DNA of 64,000 nucleotides, taken from the NCBI RefSeq assembly GCF_037963835.1, contig NZ_CP150145.1, positions 2,418,001-2,482,000 on the forward strand. Direction: 5' to 3'. Position 1 is the stretch's first letter. Every line of letters starts with the position of its first letter. Under the pieces are notes generated by a model. That model worked only from the letters and a program-made list of their open reading frames with translations, made no database searches and was not told the DNA's origin. Below are positions 54,869-64,000 of this stretch, piece after piece. The translations under genes and the position numbers were made by a program. This DNA comes from Paenibacillus sp. FSL H8-0332. Lineage in GTDB: Bacteria > Bacillota > Bacilli > Paenibacillales > Paenibacillaceae.

Positions 54869-55117
54869 GGCATCCATTCCTTTAATTGGATATATAAGGA
54901 TTATCAGTATCCGCGCAATATAGTATCGCTGATATGCAACGACGATATAACAACTATTTAATATAATACAGGAATAGGAAGCGCTTGCAAGTGTTGCAAG
55001 AGAAAAGGACAAGCCTGTACAGGGTACAGCTGCGGCTTCGATTAGACAGGAGGTGCGACCAGAGGCAGGATTCGGCAGGAATGTTGTGCAGAAATCATAT
55101 AATAAGGAGATGAAGCA
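54869..55117 (+). promoter_or_regulatory. Divergent AraC/GH30 regulatory region with cre-like box
   Basis: AGGAAGCGCTTGCA at 54976-54989 matches 11 of 14 cre positions, and a TATAAT hexamer lies just upstream at 54962-54967 with no good -35. If that is the -10 box, the cre site would overlap the transcription start and could block it under glucose. AAGGAG precedes the GH30 ATG. Confidence 0.45.
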
Positions 55118-56467
55118 ATGAGATCAACGTTTAAAAAATCACTATGTACTGTATTGGCATCTGTAACCCTACTATCGGCAATGTTGGTACCCGCACCGCC
55201 CAAAGTTGCAGCTGCCAGCGATGTGACTGTTAATCTGTCCGCCCAGAAGCAGGTCATTCGCGGGTTCGGAGGTATCAACCACCCGGTCTGGATCGGCGAT
55301 CTGACGGCTGCGCAGCGGGAGACCGCCTTCGGCAACGGAGCGAACCAGCTGGGCTTATCCATTCTGAGAATCTCTGTGGACGATAACAAGAATAACTGGT
55401 CTAAGGAGCTGGACACGGCCAAGGCGGCCGTTGCCAAAGGAGCCATCGTCTTCGCATCACCCTGGAATCCTCCTGCAAGTATGACGGAGACCTTCAACCA
55501 CAATGGGAATACCTCAGCCAAGCGGCTCAGATATGACAAGTACGGCGCGTACGCCCAGCATCTGAATGATTTCGTGACTTACATGAAGAATAATGGGGTT
55601 AACCTGTATGCGATCTCGATACAGAATGAACCGGACTATGCCGAGACCTGGACCTGGTGGACACCTGCCGAAGTCCTGAACTTTATGAAGAATTATGCCG
55701 GTTCCATTAACTGCCGGGTTATTGCTCCCGAGTCCTTTCAATATCTGAAAAATATGTCCGACCCGATTCTGAATGATTCCCAGGCGCTGGCCAATATGGA
55801 TATTCTGGGGGCGCATTTGTATGGAACACAGGTGAACAACTTTGCCTATCCGCTATTCAAGCAGAAGGGCGCAGGCAAAGAGCTGTGGATGACCGAGGTC
55901 TATTACCCGAACAGCAATAACAACTCGGCCAACCTGTGGCCCGAAGCGCTGGAAGTAGCCTACCATATGCACAACGCGCTGGTGGAAGGGGATTTCCAGG
56001 CTTATGTATGGTGGTATATCCGCCGTCAATACAGCCCGATGAATGAAGACGGCAGTATCAGCAAGCGCGGGGACAGCATGGCCCAGTTCTCCAAGTTCGT
56101 CCGCCCGGGTTATGTAAGAGTAGACGCAACGAAGAACCCGAATACCAATGTCTATGTCTCGGCTTATAAGGGCAATAACAAGGCAGTCATTGTGGCTATT
56201 AATAAAAGCACTTCGGCTGTAAGCCAGAAGTTTGTCCTGCAGAATGGCGCAGCTTCAAGCGTGTCCACCTGGATCACGGACGCCAGCCGCAAGGTAGCCG
56301 CCGGATCATCCATTAATGTGTCGAATGGTGCCTTTACGGCCCAGCTCCCAGCTCTTAGTGTAACTACTTTCGTAGCGACACTTGGAAGCAGCAGAAGCTC
56401 GGTAACGGATGCAATCTATGACATTGAAGTAGATCCTGCCTTGGCTGAGGAAGTTCTTGCCCAGTAG
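55118..56467 (+). CDS. xynC: Secreted GH30 subfamily 8-type glucuronoxylan endo-xylanase
   Basis: A 449-residue protein with AAGGAGATGA upstream. A signal peptide ends near KVAAASD. The GH30 barrel has acid/base Glu171 in SIQNEPDYAETW and nucleophile Glu260 in LWMTEVYY, flanked by the side beta-structure (VYVSAYKGNNKAVIVAIN). The segment WWYIRRQYSP contains the arginine that in Bacillus XynC-type enzymes recognises the glucuronic acid branch, so cleavage next to methylglucuronosyl xylose is expected. This fits the aldouronate-type importer and beta-glucuronidase elsewhere in the window. The last 25 residues (from SSRSSVTDAIYD) extend past the usual end. A strong terminator follows. Confidence 0.93.
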   Translation: MRSTFKKSLCTVLASVTLLSAMLVPAPPKVAAASDVTVNLSAQKQVIRGFGGINHPVWIGDLTAAQRETAFGNGANQLGLSILRISVDDNKNNWSKELDTAKAAVAKGAIVFASPWNPPASMTETFNHNGNTSAKRLRYDKYGAYAQHLNDFVTYMKNNGVNLYAISIQNEPDYAETWTWWTPAEVLNFMKNYAGSINCRVIAPESFQYLKNMSDPILNDSQALANMDILGAHLYGTQVNNFAYPLFKQKGAGKELWMTEVYYPNSNNNSANLWPEALEVAYHMHNALVEGDFQAYVWWYIRRQYSPMNEDGSISKRGDSMAQFSKFVRPGYVRVDATKNPNTNVYVSAYKGNNKAVIVAINKSTSAVSQKFVLQNGAASSVSTWITDASRKVAAGSSINVSNGAFTAQLPALSVTTFVATLGSSRSSVTDAIYDIEVDPALAEEVLAQ

Positions 56468-56511
56468 ATTACAGTCGCAGCATTTATGACTTAACCGCAG
56501 ATAGACTCAGC

Positions 56512-56564
56512 ATCCCGGCCTGTAAATCGTAGCTTGTATAGTGCGTTTACAGGCCGGGATTTTT
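56512..56564 (+). terminator. Rho-independent terminator after the GH30 gene
   Basis: ATCCCGGCCTGTAAA at 56512-56526 pairs perfectly over 15 bp with TTTACAGGCCGGGAT at 56546-56560, with a 19-nt loop and a TTTTT tail. Confidence 0.9.
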
Positions 56565-56681
56565 GGTGTTAAGGGTTATCGTTTAAATTTGAAAGAGAAT
56601 AGTGTTATTTTAAAATGAATCGTGCATCCTTCTTCTACAAATGTACAATCTGATTTGTTAGGATATTACCAGGCAAAACAA

Positions 56682-56695
56682 TGTAAGCGCATACA
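56682..56695. promoter_or_regulatory. cre box upstream of the GH30-GH10 gene
   Basis: TGTAAGCGCATACA matches the cre consensus at 13 of 14 positions and ends just before the AGAGGAGGA ribosome binding site of the next gene, where CcpA binding would act as a roadblock. Confidence 0.65.
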
Positions 56696-56713
56696 AGAGG
56701 AGGAATCTCTAGG

Positions 56714-59700
56714 ATGAGTAAAAAGATCAGGAGAAAGGCACTCTCAGTTTCAATGGCTGGTGTGCTGCTGCTATCCGTCATTACCCCTATGCCATTCTCT
56801 AACCCCCTTCAAGCTGCTCCGGCTGCTGCCATGCAGGCTGCTATTGCTCCGGCACAGGTAACCGCCGATTGGTACAAGAGCTATCAGACAATGGATGGTG
56901 TAGGAGCCGCCTATGCGTATACGGATTCCGTCCATATGCTGCAACTCGCTTCGGCCGGCCATCAGGATACGGTCCGGCATCTGCTGGATCTGACCTTCAG
57001 TGAACAGAAGGGTACAGGCCACGACATTGTCCGGGTGATCATCGGTGACAACGGCGGCCTGACGACTTCCGGGGCTACTGCGGCCAGCCCGGGGTTCAAC
57101 CCGCTCACCAGCCTCCTGGCCGATGTGAATAATCCCGGCTTCGACATTGAGGGGAACGCTATTCCTCTGCGTGGAACAGCAGGCCAATACGGCTACAAGA
57201 TCGAAGCGGAGAACCGCTATTACGACGGCAATACCGACAGCATCTGGCCGGTTGAACCGGAGCATGCTCCTGGAACGCTTGTACCTGTGCAAGACTTTGT
57301 ATGGGATTATCCCTCCTGGAATCAGCCGATCGGCAATGACGACGGCGGACCGACCAATCTCCTCAGTAAGCCCGGTGAACAGCCTGTAGTCATCAAGAAT
57401 TCCCCGCGTACACGCAAAGAGCTGTTCGATATCGATCAGGTCTGGACCATGCGCCAGGCGATGCAATATGGCGTCAAGCAATTCTACGCCTGCACCTGGA
57501 CCGTACCCTACTGGATGAGCCAATCCAACACCAATTCTCCCAGCAAAATTGTCCGTGGCGACATCGCCACCATTGGCGGAAAACCGGTAAAAATATACTA
57601 TCAGGCCTATGCAGATTATCTTGTCAATTATATCCGCGGCATGTGGGAGCAGTATGGGATTCCGGTTACCCACATCAATCCCTTCAACGAAGTCGATCTG
57701 GCGGGCGGCTCAGCTGCTTACGTTACGGAACTGATTAACGGTTACATCGGACCTGCCTTGAAAAAATCGATGCAGCCTGGCGGCGACCTCTATGATATTA
57801 AGAACCCCGAAGGCAAGCTGATTGACTTCATTCCCCAGCTTGCCGCAGTGGACGGCACCAATCTGGGCGCTTCCTTAAGCAGAGGCGGCGAGGTGTTCTC
57901 GCAGACGGACCCGGATAATGCGCTCGACAAGAATCCCTATCTCGATGTATTCACTACCCATCTCTACGGTACAGTTGGCATCGGCACGGATGAGAACAAG
58001 CTGTACCACACCGGGGATTTCTCCAAGAGTCCTCTGGATTACACCAAGGATGGAAGCAAGTATCCCGAATATCTGACTAAGTATAAGCTCTGGCAGGCAG
58101 AATTCATGAACCAGGACACCGGTGACGGATCGGCTGGTGCCTATACTCAGCGGCACGGCAATCAGAACATCAATGACGCCGTGCGCTGGTCCAATCTGCT
58201 GACCAATATGTTCAGCAGCAACCCCGGCTTTAACGGCTTTGTCTGGTGGAGTATGTGGGACAGCAACGGCGCGGACGGTTCCGACCTGATCCGCTTCGTT
58301 ACGACCAACTCCCAGCAGGAGCCGGGACGGATCAGCACGCTGACGGGCGAATACCGGTTGTTCAAGCGCTTTTACGGCTATGGGCATTTCTCCCGGTTTA
58401 TGAATCCGGGCGATGTCCGGTTTGATGTTACACGCGTACCCGCGCCCGATCTGAACGTGGTCGGCTTCAAGAATCCGGCTACGGGTGATTTCTCGATGAC
58501 GGTATCGAATGCGAGCAATGATGACAGCGTTCAGCCGCTGGAATTCAATCTGAAGGACTTCCCGGCAGGAACAGATAGTGTGACGGTGTTCCGCACCTCG
58601 GGAAGCGAGAACCAGAAGAAGCTGGGTACGATTCCGGTATCGGGCGGCAAGTTCGTCATTGATATTCCGTCGGCCAGCGTTGTGACGGTTGTTCCGTCCA
58701 AGGGCACTTTTGCCACCTATCAGGGGCTGGACGGGGAACGCGACATCTTCTCCACGCTGGAAGCAGAGGGGAATGATAACCTTGTGCCCGGCGACAGTGC
58801 AGGCCAAGCAGGCCGTGCCAATGAGGCAGTGACGCTGGGGGCAGGCGGCTACCTTGCTTACAACAATGTAAACTTTGCAGACGGCTCGGCGAACGGCGGC
58901 GTTGTGCGCAGACACTTATTGTACCTGACCGCCCAGAGTAAATCAGCCCAAGGAGGCAAGCTTGCCGCTTATGTGCTTCCGGTGGGAAGCGCTGTGGGCA
59001 GCAGCGACGATATCCTGTCCCAAGGCACGCGTGTAGCAGAAATTCCGGTACCGGCCAATGACGTATACGGCAAATTCCAGGACATGGTCGATACAGGTGA
59101 TCTTAGCGCTTACGGCCATAAGGATCTGTATATTGTGGCTGAGCCGAACGGAACTGCGGGTACCATCACCGTTGACCGCTTCCTGTTCGGAGCAGGCGAT
59201 TCCGACTGGAGTGCTGCTGCGAATAATTCTACAGTATCCATTCCGGGGAACCTGCTGCTCAATGGAGATTTTGATACGGCGAACGCTTCCAATACAGACA
59301 ACTGGTCTACGGGCCGTTACAACAAGGGAACCTTTGAGCCTGTTGCCTCAGGACCCGTGTTAACGGCGGATACCATACAGAGCTATTCGGGTCTGTCACG
59401 TTACCTGAAGAACAGCTCCACCTCGAAGGTAGCCGGTTCCGGCAAGCTTGCCGGCCGCATCGACGCTGCGGAGCAGTATGACGGGATGTGGCAGGATGTT
59501 ACCGGTAAGCTGAGCAAGGGAGAGAGCTATAACTTCAAGGGTTATTTCCTCTCCATGATGAGCCGGCCGGAGAGCTATGATCTCGCTGCGGAGCATCCGG
59601 GGGATGTGGAAGCGGCGCTGGTGTACTACGACCAGAACGGGACCCAGCTCGGCATGACCCCAATCAATGGCCGAGATATGCCGGAACCTTATGCAGCCCG

Positions 59701-62700
59701 GGAGGCGGGTGATCCTGCATACTGGACCGGCGGCAAATTTTTCGGACGTATTCTGGAGGGCGGACCGCTCAGTTTAAGCTCCTTCCAGCCCGTGGATGTG
59801 AAGGTGGCGGACTGGCATGAGACGCCTAATGCTCCGTTTACCTATGATGAACCGGCAGGTACGGCCAAGGTGGTGGTGGCGGTGTATGCGAAGGATGCCA
59901 ACATCCTGTATGCCGACCAGCTGTCACTGACGCCGGAGGCCGTGGCTTCGCGCAATATTTTCGTGGATGGCGTTCAGCCGTCTAACTTCGATGCCTCCAC
60001 TTACGAGTATAAGTATACGGTTTCGGGGAACGCCATACCGAAGGTAACGGCGGTAACGAGTGACCCGGCTGAAATCGTAAGCATCTCGCAAGCGGACAGT
60101 GCGCAAGGAACGGCAGTGGTCCGGTTCGTCAAAGGCGAACAGAGCAGGACTTATAAAATCTTTTTCAGTACGAACGAAATTATCGACTTTGCGGCTGGCC
60201 TTCCGGCGGGCTGGGAGGTTGTGAATCCGGCTGATCCGCAGACCGCACTTAGCTATAGTGCTGAGGGTGCGGCCATCCAGACCTTGAAGAGCGGCACGGA
60301 ATATCCGGGCAGCCATAATATGCTGCAGATGCCGGGTTCGGCCGAAGGCAACTGGACGCTTACAGCGAAGCTTACGGTAGACAAACCGCTGAATGATTCG
60401 ACTATGGGTGAGAATTCCCAAGCAGGACTTGGCATCAGCCGCACTTCAAGCGGGGAGTTCTACAGAATCAATGCCAGGAAGGTAAGCAACAATATCAAAG
60501 TGAATAATTCAGGGTTGATAGGTACTCAGCCCTTCTCAAACAATACCAATCAGACTAATCTGAGCGGTACCAACTATTATCTGCGGATTGTAAAGGAAGG
60601 CAATGTGGTTCAAGGATATTTCTCAACGAATAGCGGCTCTTCCTGGCTGGCGATGGGGAATCCGTCAACGTATACCCCGGAATTCTTCAAGGATGCCAAG
60701 GTGCAGTTGTACGGGACCAATACCAGCGCAGTAACGGACTTCAAAGTCACCTTCTCGGGGGTTACCCTGGTGAAGACCCTGGGAGAGACTGGGGAAATTA
60801 CTGCAGATCAGCAGGCGGTAGAGGAAGCTGCGGCCTTGATTGGCAACCGAATTACCGTTCCTAATGCAGTAGAGGGTGAAGACAACACTAAGCTGATGGC
60901 CAAAGCACAGGCTATTCTGGATGGCAATGAAGCGCTGAAGCAACTGGGAGTGAAGACCGCTATTACTCTCCAGGGAGGCGGATTCACGCTGACTGTAACT
61001 AAGGGAAGTGTCAGTGTAAAGGTCAGCCCGTTCACTATTGCAGCGGGGATGAAGGCGGTAAGAGATTTCGAGGATCAGACAGTTCAGGGCTTCCAGCCGA
61101 AGGGAAGCGCAGGCGTAACGGTTGCACCTACCCAGGAAGCCAATCATACCCCGGGCGGAGCTTATGCCCTGAAGGTTACAGGCAGAGCAGCCAATTCGGA
61201 CGGACCGTCCGTGAATGTGAAGGACCTTGTCACGATTGGCAATGAGTACAAAACAACAGTATGGGTGAAGCTGATCAGTCCGGCAAGCGCACAGCTCAAG
61301 CTGACGGCACAGGTCAATGCAACTACGCCGTACTATGTCAGTCTGGCTACACAGACGGTCAGTGCAGGCGGAGATTGGGTGAAGCTGGAGGGGACGTACC
61401 GTTATCTGCATGATGATGTCACTTTATATGTAGAGAGCCCTAACAGTGCTGTTGCAGCCTACTATATTGACGACTTCAGCTTCGAGGATACGGGGCTCCA
61501 GACGATTGCTTCGCTTAAGGATGTCTATAAGAACGACTTCCTGCTGGGCAATGTGCCGGGCAATAATGACATTAACCCGGGCAACGGACAGAATGCGTTC
61601 TTCAATTATCATTTCAACAGCGTGACCTTCGAAAATGAGATGAAGCCGGATGCACTGCAGAAGACCAAGGGGACCTACACGTTCACGAGGTCTGACGACA
61701 TGATTACCAAATCCCTGGCGATGGGAATGGAAGTGCACGGTCATGTACTGGTATGGCATAGCCAGACCCCGGCGTGGTTCACCCAGCAAGTAGATGCTTC
61801 GGGCAATGCACTGAAGGATCAGGCGGGGAATCCGCTCTATCTCAGCCGCAGTGAGGCGCTTGCGAATATGCGGACCCACATCAAGACCGTAATGGAACAC
61901 TACGGGAATAAGGTGATCTCCTGGGATGTGGTCAATGAGGCGATGCAGGACGGACCTCCGGCAGTATCCGACTGGAAGGATGCACTGCGGAAGTCGCCTT
62001 GGTATTATTCCGTAGGTCCAGACTTCGTGGAGCAGGCCTTCCTGGCCGCACGGGAAGTGGTAGACAACAACCAGAATTTGAAAGGGATCAAGCTGTATTA
62101 CAATGATTTCAATGATGAATTCCCGGAGAAGCGGGACGCTATCCACGACATGGTCAAAGAGATGAATGACCGTTATGCCGATGCCCATCCGGGCAAGCTG
62201 CTGGTTGACGGCATTGGGCTGCAGTCCCACTATGATATGAGAACCAAGCCGGCCAATGTGGAAGCGGCGATTGAGAAGTATGCTTCTCTGGGCGTGGAAA
62301 TCTCTATCAGTGAACTGGATGTGCTGGCGGGAATGAATTCTTCCCTCTCCCCGGAGTGGGCGGAGAAGCAGGCTAGCCTGTATGCCCAATTGTTCCAGAT
62401 CTATAAGAAGCATGCCGATAAAATCGCGCGTGTCACCCTCTGGGGTTACACGGACAGCTCAAGCTGGAGATCCAGCCAGAATCCGCTGCCATTCCTTAGT
62501 TCTCTGGTACCGAAGCCTGCCTATTACGCAATTATCGACCCGGAGAAGTATCTGGCAGAGCATCCGCTCTATATTACGCCCGAAACCAAGAGCTCTACGG
62601 CGCTCTACGGGACACCGGATATTGACGGAAGCATGGATGACATCTGGAAGAATGCGCCTGAAATTCAAATCGACAACCATCTGATGGCCACAGCAGAAAC

Positions 62701-64000
62701 GGCCGGCATAGCCCGGACGCTGTGGGACGAGGAGAATCTGTATGTGCTGTTCCAGGTGAAGGATAAGCAGCTAAGCAAAAACAATACAGATAAGACAAAG
62801 CAGGATTCAGTAGAAGCCTACGTGGATGAAGACCGCGTCAACGCCTGGCCGTACCGTGAGGATGATGGACAATACCGGGTCAACTATGCCGGAGAGCAGT
62901 CCTTCAAGTTCCTCAGTAATTCGACTCCGGCGACCTTCCCGGGCTTCGAATCAGCAGCGGTAACGGCCGGAACGGATTATATGGTGGAAATGAAGATTCC
63001 GTTCCGCACCATCACACCGGAGAACGGGACACAGATCCGGTTCGATGCGCAGGTGAATAACGCAAACGGAGCCAATCTGATCGGCGTAGCCACCTGGAAT
63101 GATCTGATCGGCAGAGCGTCGAAATCGACAGAGGTATTCGGCAGCCTGACCCTCAGCGGCAAGGGAGATCAGACTCCGCCAACCTGGGCGGAGGGAAGCA
63201 AGCTTGAAGCCACGGATATCACCAGCACCGGAGTTACCTTATCGTGGCCGGCGGCAGCGGATAATCTAGCTGTCACCAGCTACCGGATCTACAACGGAGT
63301 GGATGCTGAACCGGTGATCATCACCGGCAGTGAACCGGAAGAGAACGTAAGTGGAGCGGTATATCGCCATCAGGTGACCGGACTTATGCCGAATACGCAG
63401 TATACCTTCAAGGTGGAAGCCGGAGATGCTGCCGGGAACTGGAGCAAGGACGGACCTTCAGTACCGGTAACTACACTACCGACTTCAGATACTACACCAC
63501 CGGTATGGGCAGAAGGAAGTATGCTTGAAGCCTCTGGCATTACAAGCAAGGGATTGACTCTGACATGGTCGGCTACGGCCACAGATGACAGCGGCATCTA
63601 CGGGTACCGGATTACGAACGGAACCGGAGATAAGCCGATTACGGTTACAGATGCCGTGTATACGGAGACAGTAACCGGGGCTGTGTACAGTCATCAAGTT
63701 ACAGGATTAAAGCCGGGTACACAGTATACGTTCAAAGTAGAAGCGGGAGACACGGGCGGCAATTGGAGCGAGGGTGGGCCTTCTGTGTCAGCAACCACGC
63801 TGCCTGCTACTGACACCACACCTCCGGTCTGGATGGAGGGAAGCAAGCTTGAAGCTTCACGGATCACAGCATCCGGTCTGACACTAACGTGGACGCGGTC
63901 TGCTGACGATAAGGGAGTGACCGGCTACAAAGTCTATAGGGGAGCAGAGGAAATCGCTGCGTTGTCTGGAACAGAGCTGCGGTACGAGGTAACCGGGCTC
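56714..64000 (+). CDS. Bifunctional GH30-GH10 multimodular secreted xylanase (3' end outside the window)
   Basis: One frame stays open from ATG 56714 (AGGAGG upstream) to the window end, at least 2429 residues. Order: signal peptide (1-40), GH30 barrel (about 53-600) with acid/base Glu326 in FNEVDLAGG and nucleophile Glu463 in WQAEFMNQ, a CBM6/36-like sandwich (675-832), further beta-domains, and a CBM22/CBM4_9-like module (about 1448-1590, VRDFEDQTVQGFQPKGSAG). Next is GH10 (about 1600-1950) with Glu1742 in WDVVNEAM and Glu1867 in ISELDVLAG, a CBM9-like module (1953-2150), then at least three fibronectin type III repeats (from about 2152). Two endo-xylanases with different cutting rules on one chain suit glucuronoxylan. 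An SLH anchor beyond the window is likely but unseen. Confidence 0.92.
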   Translation, partial: MSKKIRRKALSVSMAGVLLLSVITPMPFSNPLQAAPAAAMQAAIAPAQVTADWYKSYQTMDGVGAAYAYTDSVHMLQLASAGHQDTVRHLLDLTFSEQKGTGHDIVRVIIGDNGGLTTSGATAASPGFNPLTSLLADVNNPGFDIEGNAIPLRGTAGQYGYKIEAENRYYDGNTDSIWPVEPEHAPGTLVPVQDFVWDYPSWNQPIGNDDGGPTNLLSKPGEQPVVIKNSPRTRKELFDIDQVWTMRQAMQYGVKQFYACTWTVPYWMSQSNTNSPSKIVRGDIATIGGKPVKIYYQAYADYLVNYIRGMWEQYGIPVTHINPFNEVDLAGGSAAYVTELINGYIGPALKKSMQPGGDLYDIKNPEGKLIDFIPQLAAVDGTNLGASLSRGGEVFSQTDPDNALDKNPYLDVFTTHLYGTVGIGTDENKLYHTGDFSKSPLDYTKDGSKYPEYLTKYKLWQAEFMNQDTGDGSAGAYTQRHGNQNINDAVRWSNLLTNMFSSNPGFNGFVWWSMWDSNGADGSDLIRFVTTNSQQEPGRISTLTGEYRLFKRFYGYGHFSRFMNPGDVRFDVTRVPAPDLNVVGFKNPATGDFSMTVSNASNDDSVQPLEFNLKDFPAGTDSVTVFRTSGSENQKKLGTIPVSGGKFVIDIPSASVVTVVPSKGTFATYQGLDGERDIFSTLEAEGNDNLVPGDSAGQAGRANEAVTLGAGGYLAYNNVNFADGSANGGVVRRHLLYLTAQSKSAQGGKLAAYVLPVGSAVGSSDDILSQGTRVAEIPVPANDVYGKFQDMVDTGDLSAYGHKDLYIVAEPNGTAGTITVDRFLFGAGDSDWSAAANNSTVSIPGNLLLNGDFDTANASNTDNWSTGRYNKGTFEPVASGPVLTADTIQSYSGLSRYLKNSSTSKVAGSGKLAGRIDAAEQYDGMWQDVTGKLSKGESYNFKGYFLSMMSRPESYDLAAEHPGDVEAALVYYDQNGTQLGMTPINGRDMPEPYAAREAGDPAYWTGGKFFGRILEGGPLSLSSFQPVDVKVADWHETPNAPFTYDEPAGTAKVVVAVYAKDANILYADQLSLTPEAVASRNIFVDGVQPSNFDASTYEYKYTVSGNAIPKVTAVTSDPAEIVSISQADSAQGTAVVRFVKGEQSRTYKIFFSTNEIIDFAAGLPAGWEVVNPADPQTALSYSAEGAAIQTLKSGTEYPGSHNMLQMPGSAEGNWTLTAKLTVDKPLNDSTMGENSQAGLGISRTSSGEFYRINARKVSNNIKVNNSGLIGTQPFSNNTNQTNLSGTNYYLRIVKEGNVVQGYFSTNSGSSWLAMGNPSTYTPEFFKDAKVQLYGTNTSAVTDFKVTFSGVTLVKTLGETGEITADQQAVEEAAALIGNRITVPNAVEGEDNTKLMAKAQAILDGNEALKQLGVKTAITLQGGGFTLTVTKGSVSVKVSPFTIAAGMKAVRDFEDQTVQGFQPKGSAGVTVAPTQEANHTPGGAYALKVTGRAANSDGPSVNVKDLVTIGNEYKTTVWVKLISPASAQLKLTAQVNATTPYYVSLATQTVSAGGDWVKLEGTYRYLHDDVTLYVESPNSAVAAYYIDDFSFEDTGLQTIASLKDVYKNDFLLGNVPGNNDINPGNGQNAFFNYHFNSVTFENEMKPDALQKTKGTYTFTRSDDMITKSLAMGMEVHGHVLVWHSQTPAWFTQQVDASGNALKDQAGNPLYLSRSEALANMRTHIKTVMEHYGNKVISWDVVNEAMQDGPPAVSDWKDALRKSPWYYSVGPDFVEQAFLAAREVVDNNQNLKGIKLYYNDFNDEFPEKRDAIHDMVKEMNDRYADAHPGKLLVDGIGLQSHYDMRTKPANVEAAIEKYASLGVEISISELDVLAGMNSSLSPEWAEKQASLYAQLFQIYKKHADKIARVTLWGYTDSSSWRSSQNPLPFLSSLVPKPAYYAIIDPEKYLAEHPLYITPETKSSTALYGTPDIDGSMDDIWKNAPEIQIDNHLMATAETAGIARTLWDEENLYVLFQVKDKQLSKNNTDKTKQDSVEAYVDEDRVNAWPYREDDGQYRVNYAGEQSFKFLSNSTPATFPGFESAAVTAGTDYMVEMKIPFRTITPENGTQIRFDAQVNNANGANLIGVATWNDLIGRASKSTEVFGSLTLSGKGDQTPPTWAEGSKLEATDITSTGVTLSWPAAADNLAVTSYRIYNGVDAEPVIITGSEPEENVSGAVYRHQVTGLMPNTQYTFKVEAGDAAGNWSKDGPSVPVTTLPTSDTTPPVWAEGSMLEASGITSKGLTLTWSATATDDSGIYGYRITNGTGDKPITVTDAVYTETVTGAVYSHQVTGLKPGTQYTFKVEAGDTGGNWSEGGPSVSATTLPATDTTPPVWMEGSKLEASRITASGLTLTWTRSADDKGVTGYKVYRGAEEIAALSGTELRYEVTGL

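Noticed and set aside
54869..55012. Longer N-terminus for the second AraC regulator
   Set aside because: The added residues are hydrophobic and unlike the paralogue; ATG 54868 has AAAGGA at a proper distance.
61424..62413. Minus-strand open frames opposite the GH30-GH10 gene
   Set aside because: The plus strand carries the GH10 signatures in one uninterrupted frame. The minus-strand frames show no start site or domain pattern.

Overview
The window looks like chromosomal DNA of a Paenibacillus-type Firmicute. The support is: strong AGGAGG-type ribosome binding sites, many TTG and GTG starts, a moderately high GC content, YesM/YesN-type two-component pairs beside CUT1 sugar importers, S-layer-anchored glycosidases and CcpA (cre)-like boxes. 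No rRNA, tRNA, CRISPR array or housekeeping gene was recognised. I infer the genus from gene style; no marker gene confirms it.

Most of the 64 kb is a set of carbohydrate (mainly xylan/hemicellulose) utilisation loci. (1) 1-16963: a long co-directional block. It holds a solute-binding protein cut by the window edge, two permeases, an NHL/TPR membrane protein, a Yip1-family membrane protein, a DUF5696-type lipoprotein, two more permeases and a lipoprotein GH10 xylanase, then a second solute-binding lipoprotein and a histidine kinase/AraC response regulator pair. (2) 17.1-22.9 kb: secreted GH5 glucanase with ricin-type lectin module, GH27 alpha-galactosidase with a small Cys-rich protein, and a divergent TetR/aldo-keto reductase pair. 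(3) 22.9-28.1 kb: a 1720-residue S-layer-anchored clan GH-A glycosidase on the minus strand. (4) 28.5-38.2 kb: kinase/regulator pair, CUT1 importer, a second solute-binding protein and a GNAT acetyltransferase. The importer-to-GNAT part lies between two inverted copies of a structured repeat element. (5) 38.7-47.3 kb: minus-strand kinase/regulator pair divergent from a permease-permease-binding protein-beta-glucuronidase operon. (6) 47.35-49.28 kb: a group II intron placed immediately after that operon's terminator, then a short AT-rich island with two small exported proteins of unknown function. (7) 50.9-64 kb: two paralogous AraC regulators bracketing a predicted (alpha/alpha)6 glycosidase-like protein, a GH30 glucuronoxylanase, and a GH30-GH10 fusion enzyme that runs off the window end.

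Functionally, extracellular xylanases (GH10, GH30, GH30-GH10, GH5) would release decorated oligosaccharides. Four CUT1 permease pairs and five binding proteins would import them, and cytoplasmic GH27 and GH2 enzymes would remove galactosyl and glucuronosyl residues. No ABC ATPase is encoded here, so a shared MsmX-type ATPase elsewhere is expected (inference). Three kinase/regulator pairs and two AraC proteins offer locus-specific induction, and cre-like boxes point to catabolite repression.

The least explained items are the 403-bp terminal-inverted-repeat element at 38271-38673 with its inverted relative at 31919-32242, the NHL/Yip1/DUF5696 transport cluster, the GH30-GH10 fusion, and the small exported proteins beside the intron. 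All coordinates and residue numbers were worked out by hand from the sequence; family names are by recognition, not by database search.
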